Source: a virus. From it: 41,113 nucleotides of DNA. Where the stretch lies: positions 1 to 41,113 of the IMG/VR virus record IMGVR_UViG_3300042691_055937; one strand, 5' to 3'. How positions within the stretch are numbered: position 1 is the first letter of the stretch; every line of letters starts with the position of its first letter. Positions 1 to 5,699 of the stretch are shown piece by piece. A program made the position numbers and the translations under genes. The notes beneath the pieces were generated by a model that ran no database searches, was not told the origin of the DNA, and worked only from the letters and a program-made list of their open reading frames with translations.

Positions 1-348
1 ATGATCCTTGCTCTTGCCTCCGCCGCCGCGCTGGCCGTCTGCCCGCCGCAGGGGGCGCGCGTCAACTGTGTTGTTGACGGCGACACGCTCTGGCTGAATG
101 GCGAGAAGATCCGCATTGCCGAGATCGACACGCCCGAAATCAACGGGCGCTGCTCGGCCGAGCGGGCGCTGGCCTTGCGGGCGCGGGGCAGGCTGGTGGA
201 GCTGCTGCGCGCTGGGCCGGTGCGGTTCCAGCGCGTCGGCAAGGATCGCTACGGCCGCACGCTGGCGCGGTTCGGATCCGTTTCGGAGCAACTGATCAGG
301 GAAGGGCTGGCGCATCGCTGGCCGAGCCGCAAGGACTGGTGCGGCTAA
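1..348 (+). CDS. Thermonuclease family protein (SNase-like), probably secreted
   Basis: A 115-aa protein with the staphylococcal-nuclease fold signature. DGDTLW is followed by the stretch IRIAEIDTPE (catalytic Arg and calcium-binding Asp region of the family), and DRYGRTLA supplies the second conserved Arg. Known members are Ca-dependent, sugar-nonspecific nucleases. A short hydrophobic N-terminus (about residues 1-20) looks like a signal peptide, which suggests export. The ATG is the first base of the window, so a longer upstream start cannot be excluded. It faces the spanin genes, with only 6 bp between the two stop codons, so it is transcribed separately from the late operon. It may be a phage accessory gene (moron) or the first flanking gene; the sequence does not decide. 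Confidence 0.85.
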   Translation: MILALASAAALAVCPPQGARVNCVVDGDTLWLNGEKIRIAEIDTPEINGRCSAERALALRARGRLVELLRAGPVRFQRVGKDRYGRTLARFGSVSEQLIREGLAHRWPSRKDWCG

Positions 349-354
349 GCCACC

Positions 355-690
355 TCAGAACACCCCCAAAAACTTCGGCCGCGCGCGTTTCACCGCTTCA
401 CGGTCGCGTTCTTCGCAGCGTTCGACGATGCCGATCGCGGCTTTCGTGCGGTCATTGGCCTTGTCGAGCTGGCCGGTTTGCGCGTCGGCGAAGGCGATCC
501 ACTCGCCAACGGTGGAACCTTGCGGCAAGTCCGCGCCCGGAACCCCCTCGCGCCATTCACTGGGCAGGAGCGAGCTGCAGGCACTCGGGGCGGCCACGAT
601 AGGCGGCGCGCTTACAAAGGGCGCGCAGGCCTGCATCGTGCACGCCGCCGGCAACAGGAGCAGCAGCGCCCGGGGCTTTGCGGATATCAT
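355..690 (-). CDS. Rz1-like outer-membrane spanin lipoprotein
   Basis: A 111-aa protein in a different frame from the upstream i-spanin gene, overlapping its 3' end by 134 bp. The N-terminus is positively charged and hydrophobic (five Leu in a row), then reads LLPAACTMQAC, a lipoprotein-type signal. The lipobox is imperfect, with Pro at -3 before Cys17; Cys22 is an alternative. The rest is Pro/Ser-rich, then helical. I chose the ATG at 690 because a GGAG lies 7 nt upstream; longer in-frame starts (to 762) have no comparable site. Known Rz1 proteins sit in the outer membrane and pair with Rz to fuse the membranes in the last step of lysis. Overlap with the Rz gene is typical of this pair. It is last in the leftward late operon. 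Confidence 0.72.
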   Translation of the reverse strand: MISAKPRALLLLLPAACTMQACAPFVSAPPIVAAPSACSSLLPSEWREGVPGADLPQGSTVGEWIAFADAQTGQLDKANDRTKAAIGIVERCEERDREAVKRARPKFLGVF

Positions 691-940
691 CGGCATTCTC
701 CATGGTGGTGCGATCAGTCTGGGCCGCGCGGGCGCCGACTTCGCCGACGCTTTCGACCGCATCCGCCCCGCTCGCGAGCGCGGACTCGGTCTGGCCCTTG
801 CCGAGCCGGGCTTCAGTCTTGGCGGTGCGCGCGGTCTGGCAGGATTGCAGCGCGAACAGGCCCGCCAGCGCCGCCACCAGCAGCGCAGCGCCGAGCAGAC
901 GGACCCCGAGCGGGGTCAGCGAGCGGAGGAAGGCCATCAT
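557..940 (-). CDS. Rz-like inner-membrane spanin
   Basis: A 127-aa protein with one N-terminal membrane segment (about residues 12-32, ending near LQSC) and an Ala/Glu-rich, probably helical periplasmic part. This is the architecture of an i-spanin (Rz), which spans the periplasm with its Rz1 partner. Its ATG overlaps the stop of the holin-like gene (CAATGATGG), so the two are translationally coupled. The Rz1-like gene starts inside it in another reading frame. The assignment rests on topology, position in the lysis cassette and the overlapping lipoprotein gene, since spanin sequences diverge greatly. Confidence 0.65.
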   Translation of the reverse strand: MMAFLRSLTPLGVRLLGAALLVAALAGLFALQSCQTARTAKTEARLGKGQTESALASGADAVESVGEVGARAAQTDRTTMENADDIRKAPGAAAPVAGGVHDAGLRALCKRAAYRGRPECLQLAPAQ

Positions 941-1215
941 TGCCCCTCCCCCGGCTGATCGCGATCATCGATCGTCGCCCCGTCGCGCGAGGCGGTCACC
1001 AGCATCCGGCGGCCGAGCACCCAGCTGAAGGCCCCGATCACGAGGAACAGCTGGACGTGCGCCGCAATCGCCAGCCAAAAGGTCTCGCGGACATGCGCGG
1101 CAAGGTGCCACAGGCCCCAGGCAATGAAGCAGGTGAAGGTCAGCGAGGCCCCGATCAGCGCGATGAAGGCCCATGCACGGCGACCATCGGGGGTCATGAT
1201 GTCAGGTGCCTTCAT
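937..1215 (-). CDS. Holin-like small membrane protein
   Basis: A 92-aa protein with two long hydrophobic segments (about residues 14-40 and 45-68) separated by a short HVRET turn, and a charged C-terminal tail (TASRDGATIDDRDQPGEGQ). Size, two-segment topology and location between the endolysin and spanin genes fit a class II-type holin, which would make the inner-membrane hole that triggers endolysin release. Start and stop overlap both neighbours by 4 bp (ATGA-type coupling). Known holin families share little sequence, so the call rests on context; it could instead be the antiholin, with the 1934-2224 product as the holin. Confidence 0.55.
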   Translation of the reverse strand: MKAPDIMTPDGRRAWAFIALIGASLTFTCFIAWGLWHLAAHVRETFWLAIAAHVQLFLVIGAFSWVLGRRMLVTASRDGATIDDRDQPGEGQ

Positions 1216-1937
1216 TGCGACAACTCCCGGCGCATCGCGCGCGCCAGCTTGAATGCGTAATCGTTCTTGCGCCAGGCAGGGCCATTGTACCCCCGCGCAA
1301 AGCGCTCGTTGGTGACCGCGTTGATCGAGATCGCGCGCAGCGCCGGGCCAAGCCGGTTTGCGCGGATAAAGGCCGCCAGCGCGCGATAATGGCCCAGCTC
1401 ACCCTCCACCATGCTCCAGGCAAAGGCAAACACGCTCGGATAACCCAGCACCTTCCAGTGCCCGCCCATGATCTGGAACTTGCCCCAGCTGGCGCTCTCG
1501 AAGGCTGCCACGGGATCTTGGCCGCACGCCTCGAGCAGCTTCTCCCAGCTGTCGTTGATCCCGTCGCGATCGGCGTCGAGCGTGTAGCCACCAGGGTCGG
1601 GGTGAGCCACCCACTGACCAGGCAGGCTCGATCCGATCTTGATCTTGAGCCGCCGCCAGAACCAGTGACGCTCCCACAGGATCTTCGGCTGACCGCCCGG
1701 CAAGAATCCGCTGCCCGAAGACTCCACCGCCGCCACGGCGCGCACCTGTTCAGGCATCGCGTCCAGCTCACGCGCGATCAGCCCGATCTCGCCGGGCGTG
1801 ACAGGCGCGGGGTTGCGCGTCGCGAAGAGCCGAAACAGCGCATCGCGCGTCCGGGGCCCGACGTTACCGTCGACCTCGAGGCCAGCGCCCTTGGTGTTCA
1901 GGAATTGCTGCAAGGCGATCCTGTTTGCATGGCTCAT
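1212..1937 (-). CDS. Endolysin: peptidoglycan-binding plus N-acetylmuramidase domain
   Basis: A 241-aa lysis enzyme. Residues 1-45 contain LQQFLNTKGAGLEVDGNVGPRTRDAL, the N-terminal peptidoglycan-binding repeat pattern. The body matches the phage N-acetylmuramidase family (DUF3380): VAAVESSGSGF holds the conserved catalytic Glu, followed by ILWERHWFW, ASWGKFQIMG and a C-terminal WRKNDYAFKLA. I placed the start at 1937, where ATG overlaps the upstream stop (CAATGAGC) and an AGGAG lies 8 nt upstream; in-frame codons up to 1985 lack such a site. No signal peptide or membrane segment is visible, so release should depend on the holin. It would cut the glycan strands of the host wall. Confidence 0.87.
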   Translation of the reverse strand: MSHANRIALQQFLNTKGAGLEVDGNVGPRTRDALFRLFATRNPAPVTPGEIGLIARELDAMPEQVRAVAAVESSGSGFLPGGQPKILWERHWFWRRLKIKIGSSLPGQWVAHPDPGGYTLDADRDGINDSWEKLLEACGQDPVAAFESASWGKFQIMGGHWKVLGYPSVFAFAWSMVEGELGHYRALAAFIRANRLGPALRAISINAVTNERFARGYNGPAWRKNDYAFKLARAMRRELSQ

Positions 1938-2224
1938 TGCTTTGTCTCCTGTGCCTCTTTGAGATCGTCGAGCAGCTTTTCGCACCGCTCCAGGACGTCA
2001 GATGCTCCGCGGCTTTTACGAGCGACCTGCCAGAGCAGCTCAATCACGATCAGGTGCTTGGCCGTTGTGTCTTTGTGCAGCAGTTCGCGCTGTTCGCATG
2101 CCTCGAGCTTCTTCTCGACATCATCAAAGCGCGCTTCCACCTTGGTCCACAGCCAGGCGACAGCGCTGCCGGCGGCGGTCAGCGCACCAACGACCGAGGT
2201 CATCAGCACAGCAACTTCACTCAT
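1934..2224 (-). CDS. Small membrane/coiled-coil protein of the lysis cassette
   Basis: A 96-aa protein. Residues 3-27 form one hydrophobic helix (VAVLMTSVVGALTAAGSAVAWLW). The rest is charged and heptad-like (EARFDDVEKKLEAC, LERCEKLLDDLKEAQ). It sits immediately upstream of the endolysin with a 4-bp ATGA overlap, so a holin, antiholin or lysis-accessory role is likely. I do not recognise the family. The topology, with one N-terminal membrane helix and a cytoplasmic coiled coil, resembles holin-associated proteins such as XhlA turned round. The function is inferred from position only. Confidence 0.5.
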   Translation of the reverse strand: MSEVAVLMTSVVGALTAAGSAVAWLWTKVEARFDDVEKKLEACEQRELLHKDTTAKHLIVIELLWQVARKSRGASDVLERCEKLLDDLKEAQETKQ

Positions 2225-2265
2225 TGGGGCGACCCTTCAGTATGGTGTTGAAACTGCCAGAGCGT

Positions 2266-2496
2266 TCAGTTGCTCGGACCCGCCAGCGAGTTGCGGCAAT
2301 GGTCGCGCTCGCCCATGGCGACCGCGAACAGAAGGTCGATCACAGCCTCGATCACGATCCAGCGACGCTTTCCGGCGTTCGCCTCGATCGCGCTACGAGA
2401 CGAGAACGGCATATCGGGATCGCCGGAAAGGGTGGCGTTGAGCCACTGGGTCAACCCAATGAGAAAACCGCGTCCTGAGATCATCACGGCCACCAT
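2266..2496 (-). CDS. Hypothetical protein, 76 aa
   Basis: A short ORF overlapping the 3' end of the DUF4376 gene by 13 bp. The N-terminal half is mildly hydrophobic (MVAVMISGRGFLIGLTQWLNATL), and the middle KRRWIVIEAVIDLLFAVAMGERDHC may form a helix. I do not recognise a family. Its position between tail-fibre-type genes and the lysis cassette, the overlap, and the lack of any other good ORF in the gap support it being real. Nothing suggests a specific function. Confidence 0.45.
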   Translation of the reverse strand: MVAVMISGRGFLIGLTQWLNATLSGDPDMPFSSRSAIEANAGKRRWIVIEAVIDLLFAVAMGERDHCRNSLAGPSN

Positions 2497-3014
2497 TTAT
2501 CGTCAGTGTAGTCTGTCGGGATCGACTGCATCTCGCGCAGTTGCTTTGCGGCAAAGATGATGCTCGTTTCCACGTTGGCGGCGGCTTGGCCGAACTCGAA
2601 ACAGGTCTGCGCATCCATTGGCATCAGGCTGTTGTCTGATGCGATCCAGGCAAAATCCCGCTCGGGGTTGGCCCACCGTAGGTTGCCCGGCTGCGCACCG
2701 GCACCAAGCGCAAAGCCCGCCAGCGTAGCCGCCCCGGTGATGCGTTGAAGGCTGCGCGGATCGCGCTGGAACTTTCGGCCGCGGAACGTGAAGTCTGCGA
2801 CCAGGCGGCGGTCGCGCTCGGCGTTTACGTCTTCTGGAGTCGAGGCGGGCGGCGCGGGCTTGCTGAAGCTCTCACCATCCCAGATGTCGCCAATGTCGGC
2901 GGTTTCGCTTGCCACCCAGCCTTGTTCGGCGGCGAAATCCGCGTCCGCTGCGGCAACATTCGCCACCGTTCCGTTTTCAATGATCGCATATCGGCCCATG
3001 GCAATTATATCCAC
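2484..3014 (-). CDS. DUF4376-type tail fibre accessory/assembly protein
   Basis: A 176-aa product from a GTG at 3014, which would overlap the upstream fibre gene by 10 bp. An ATG at 2999 (MGRYAIIENG) gives 171 aa; no clear ribosome site decides. The first 25 residues (YAIIENGTVANVAAAD) look like the N-terminal strand found in many phage fibre-assembly proteins. From about residue 65, NAERDRRLVADFTFRGRKFQ and later RITGAATLAG match the DUF4376 pattern, common at the end of tail-fibre proteins and next to fibre genes. It directly follows the glycine-rich fibre gene, so a role in fibre folding or attachment is likely. The molecular function of DUF4376 is unknown. Confidence 0.72.
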   Translation of the reverse strand: MDIIAMGRYAIIENGTVANVAAADADFAAEQGWVASETADIGDIWDGESFSKPAPPASTPEDVNAERDRRLVADFTFRGRKFQRDPRSLQRITGAATLAGFALGAGAQPGNLRWANPERDFAWIASDNSLMPMDAQTCFEFGQAAANVETSIIFAAKQLREMQSIPTDYTDDKWWP

Positions 3015-4363
3015 GTTGTGATGCGGGCGAAACCGGCGCCGCCTGCGCCGCCTGCGCCCGAGTTGGTGCCGTTGGTGGAGCCTGCACCGCCGCCGCCGCC
3101 CGCAGCTATGCCGCCAGCGCCACCGTTGCGCGTGACATTGCCTGCGCTGGGCGGTGCGCCGCCCCCGCCGCCTTGGAACGCCGCCCCTGCTCCGCCGTTT
3201 GTATCGCTGCCGCCAGTGCCGCCGCCGCCAGTGGCAGCGCCGCTCGACCCGCCTGCACCCGAGGCGTAAGCGGCATTAGCGTTAGTGACGCCGCCGCCGC
3301 CGCCGCCACCAGCACCGCCATTGACGGAGCCAAGGCCAGGACCGCCGAACGATCCGGTGCTGCCGGCGCCAGCGCCACCCACACCGCCGCCGCCGCCCGC
3401 AGAGTTAGGGCCACCAGTGCCAGGGTTATTCGAGTTGTTTGTCATACCAGCAGACCACGGCGCGCCGCCGCTGCCGCCGTTTGACCCGCTGTCAACGCCG
3501 CCGCCGCCGCCGCCCCCGCCAAAGGCGGACAGCAGCGCTCCAAAACTGGTGGTGCCGCCAGCGCCACCGTTATTCCCATCAGTATTATCGACCGTAACGC
3601 TGGCACCCGCCGTGCCAGCGGCCCCGATGGTCACTGATATTGGTGACCCAAGTTCGCTCGCCAAAAACATTCGCGCATTATACCCACCGCCTCCGCCGCC
3701 GCTGCCGCCAGTGCGAGTGCTTCCCACCGCATTACGCCGCCCCGACCCGCCCCCGCCGCCGCCGCCCCAGAGTTCGACAAGCACAAAGGTTGCGCCAGCG
3801 GGCTTCGTCCAGTTGCCAGAGCCAGTGAACGTCTGGATATTCGGTGCCGAAGCCCCATCGCCTTTGTCGCCCTTCAACCCTGTCAGGTCGATCACCTGAA
3901 TGGCGATGTTGTTCGCGGTGATTGTCGAAGATGCGAAGTTGAGGGCGCTGATACGATAGTTGGTCGCACCTGCGCCCGGCTCATGCAGGAAGGCGATGCT
4001 TGCCGTGCCAAATGGTGACGATGCAATCCCAGTGCTGGCAGACGCCGCTTCCTTCAAGAGCGTGCCGCTGTTGTTGGTGCCTTGCCGAAGGCGCATGGTT
4101 GCAGCGCGAGCGGTGGTGCCAGTGTCTTTCGTAAAGTTGGCGTGCGCGAGGATCAGCAGCTTGCGGTTCGCAGCACCCGCCGAAACCGCAACCGTCGCCA
4201 GTTCGATTTCCGCTGTAGTGGTAAGGCTAACCGTGCCAGTTGGCTGACTGATGAACGTGGTCATCGGGCCAGCGCCGGCAAGTGCGGCAATCTCGCTCAA
4301 CGGCGCCTTATAGAGCGTTCCGCCTCGCTCGACGACTGTGACATCGGTTCCGGCTGCGGGCAT
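3005..4363 (-). CDS. Glycine-rich tail fibre / receptor-binding protein
   Basis: A 452-aa fibre protein. Residues 1-30 carry ERGGTLYK and a following helix, shared with the gene upstream. Residues 35-155 look like a beta-rich shaft, ending in a short collagen-like GLKGDKGDG. NIQTFTGSGNWTKPAGATFVLVELWG begins a domain seen in phage fibres, followed by about 250 residues extremely rich in Gly (runs of six to nine), ending RITTWI. Glycine-rich fibre tips of this kind are known adhesins, for example polyglycine-II tips in some phages. The ATG overlaps the stop of the previous gene as TAATG. A GTG or ATG of the DUF4376 gene follows at once. Confidence 0.8.
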   Translation of the reverse strand: MPAAGTDVTVVERGGTLYKAPLSEIAALAGAGPMTTFISQPTGTVSLTTTAEIELATVAVSAGAANRKLLILAHANFTKDTGTTARAATMRLRQGTNNSGTLLKEAASASTGIASSPFGTASIAFLHEPGAGATNYRISALNFASSTITANNIAIQVIDLTGLKGDKGDGASAPNIQTFTGSGNWTKPAGATFVLVELWGGGGGGGSGRRNAVGSTRTGGSGGGGGGYNARMFLASELGSPISVTIGAAGTAGASVTVDNTDGNNGGAGGTTSFGALLSAFGGGGGGGGVDSGSNGGSGGAPWSAGMTNNSNNPGTGGPNSAGGGGGVGGAGAGSTGSFGGPGLGSVNGGAGGGGGGGVTNANAAYASGAGGSSGAATGGGGTGGSDTNGGAGAAFQGGGGGAPPSAGNVTRNGGAGGIAAGGGGGAGSTNGTNSGAGGAGGAGFARITTWI

Positions 4364-4950
4364 TACGGTGCGCTCGTCAGGTTCGCGATCGAGAAGCCGA
4401 GCTGCTGGCCACTCAGTGTCAGCGGGTTGGTGCTTGCGCTGCCCGCCAACGTCACCGCCGCGTGTGATGCGGTTTCGAGCGCATCCAGATCCACCGCCTG
4501 AGTGATCGAAATGTGGCCGAGCTTGTTGAACTGCGCCGGCACCATCAGGCCCGCGTTCGTGCCATCCGCTGCCGGAATCGTCGCGTCTGTGCCGGTGTCG
4601 CTGGTGACAACGCCGTTCGTCGCGCTGGCCGAATAGGCAAGGTTGGTGTTGCCCCCAACCGTAAGGTCAAGGCTTTCCTGTTCGGCAATCTTGCGCCAAG
4701 TGCCCGAGGACAGCCACTGATAAAGGGCCCACCCAGTATCGACCGTGGCATCAGCAGAGGCATCATCGACCATCACGCGGTCGCCAGCGCTCATACTGCC
4801 GTCGAGAGCATTGCGAGCGGCAATGTCGGCAACCCGATATTGCGAGGTGCCGATCTGGCCTTCGACGTAGGCAAGAATGTCGGAGGCAAGCGTCTTGTAG
4901 AGTGTGCCGCCGCGCGAAATGACAAAGCTGTCAGAACCTTGAACTGCCAT
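4363..4950 (-). CDS. Tail fibre-like structural protein
   Basis: A 195-aa protein with AGGAG 8 nt before the ATG. The N-terminus carries SRGGTLYK followed by a helix (TLASDILAYVEGQI), closely similar in layout to the N-terminus of the next gene, which implies a shared docking peptide. The middle segment (AARNALDGSMSAGDRVMVDDASADATVDTGWALYQWLSSGTWRKIAEQ) is the small beta module often found in phage tail proteins. The C-terminal half is Ser/Thr/Ala-rich and probably beta-structured. It is coupled to the glycine-rich fibre gene by a 1-bp stop/start overlap. Receptor binding or a fibre adaptor role is inferred. Confidence 0.6.
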   Translation of the reverse strand: MAVQGSDSFVISRGGTLYKTLASDILAYVEGQIGTSQYRVADIAARNALDGSMSAGDRVMVDDASADATVDTGWALYQWLSSGTWRKIAEQESLDLTVGGNTNLAYSASATNGVVTSDTGTDATIPAADGTNAGLMVPAQFNKLGHISITQAVDLDALETASHAAVTLAGSASTNPLTLSGQQLGFSIANLTSAP

Positions 4951-4952
4951 GA

Positions 4953-5180
4953 TTATGCTCCTGGTGCTAGAGGTAGTTCTTCAATGTTGATCCGGATGTC
5001 GTTGCCGATAACCGCGATGCCGTCGCCGCCGGTGACGTTTGCGGAAGCGGTCGGGACGATGAAGCCAGCAAGGTCGGTCGCGCCGGTTCTGGCGATTGCC
5101 TCAAGCGCGCCGGCCGGGCCGCGCCAGCGCGTTTCGACAGCGCGCGGCGGCACCCGCCAGCGAAGCAGGATCCCGCTCAC
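4953..5180 (-). CDS. Small tail-region protein, 75 aa, unknown
   Basis: It starts at a GTG that overlaps the stop of the preceding gene (GTGA), so it is translationally coupled. The protein is basic at the N-terminus (LLRWRVPPRAVETRWRGPAG) and then beta-like (NVTGGDGIAVIGNDIRINIEELP). I do not recognise the family. It lies between two tail-protein genes with no spacing, ending 2 bp before the fibre ATG, and is most likely a minor tail or fibre-adaptor component. Confidence 0.55.
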   Translation of the reverse strand: MSGILLRWRVPPRAVETRWRGPAGALEAIARTGATDLAGFIVPTASANVTGGDGIAVIGNDIRINIEELPLAPGA

Positions 5181-5521
5181 GCCACCGCCGCCTTCGTCAA
5201 AGCGATCAGCGCCGTGCTGTCGGTGATGTCGATGGTGCCGCCAGCGCCTGTCAGCTTGGCGTCGATGCCGTAGAAGCCTTCCGACAAATCAGCCGATTGG
5301 GCCGCCGCCATGCTGATGTTCCAGCCTGCCGGAAAGTCCCCACTCGCTGCGCGCGGCGCTACCGTCATAGCAATCGGCGTGAAGCTGGATTCAGGCCGGA
5401 AAAGGCTGCGCTCCATGCTGCGCACGATCCATGCCTGCACGGTGACAGACGATGCGTTGCCGCTGACCGCATCCAGTGCGATGGCGATGTCTTCGCCGAT
5501 GCGGAAGGTGCCTAGAAGCAT
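5177..5521 (-). CDS. Small tail-region protein, 114 aa, unknown
   Basis: The ATG at 5521 is preceded by GGAG at 9 nt. The sequence alternates short hydrophobic and polar stretches (IGEDIAIALDAVSGNASSVTVQAWIVRSM, FYGIDAKLTGAGGTIDITDSTALIALTKAAVA), which suggests an immunoglobulin-like beta sandwich. Such small beta proteins often accompany tail-tip proteins. No family is recognised. It is part of the leftward tail operon, with a GTGA overlap to the next gene. Confidence 0.55.
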   Translation of the reverse strand: MLLGTFRIGEDIAIALDAVSGNASSVTVQAWIVRSMERSLFRPESSFTPIAMTVAPRAASGDFPAGWNISMAAAQSADLSEGFYGIDAKLTGAGGTIDITDSTALIALTKAAVA

Positions 5522-5553
5522 TCAGGTTTCTCCGGGACAGATGAGGGTGGCTC

Positions 5554-5688
5554 TCACGGCTCAACGCACTGGGTATCGGGCGGGCAGTCCGGGTTTGATG
5601 TCGGCAGCGGGTCGGGCTGCTCGGTCGGCGCTGCCGGTTCGCAAGCGGTGAGCGCGAGCGCAAAAGCGGCGATTGCGATGTGCTTCAT
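5554..5688 (-). CDS. Tiny lipoprotein in the tail operon, 44 aa
   Basis: A short ORF 11 bp downstream of the stop of the giant tail-tip gene, with AAAGG just upstream of its ATG. The translation has a textbook lipoprotein signal: MKHIAIAAFALALTAC, cleavage before Cys16 (lipobox LTAC), then an acidic, proline-rich mature peptide of 29 residues with two further Cys (NPDC and TQC). The mature part is rich in Pro, Asp and Glu (EPAAPTEQPDPLP). A secreted or outer-membrane-anchored mini-lipoprotein in a tail operon could act in lysis (Rz1-like) or block receptors against superinfection, as the T5 Llp lipoprotein does. Either role is inference. Confidence 0.65.
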   Translation of the reverse strand: MKHIAIAAFALALTACEPAAPTEQPDPLPTSNPDCPPDTQCVEP

Positions 5689-5699
5689 GGACCTTTTTC

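Noticed and set aside
355-2496. Plus-strand ORFs across the lysis cassette (428-958, 478-1260, 1206-2441)
   Set aside because: All lie antisense to coupled lysis genes with clear membrane, lipoprotein or muramidase features.
3005-4950. A diversity-generating retroelement acting on the fibre genes
   Set aside because: No reverse transcriptase gene and no template/variable repeat pair is seen anywhere in the window.
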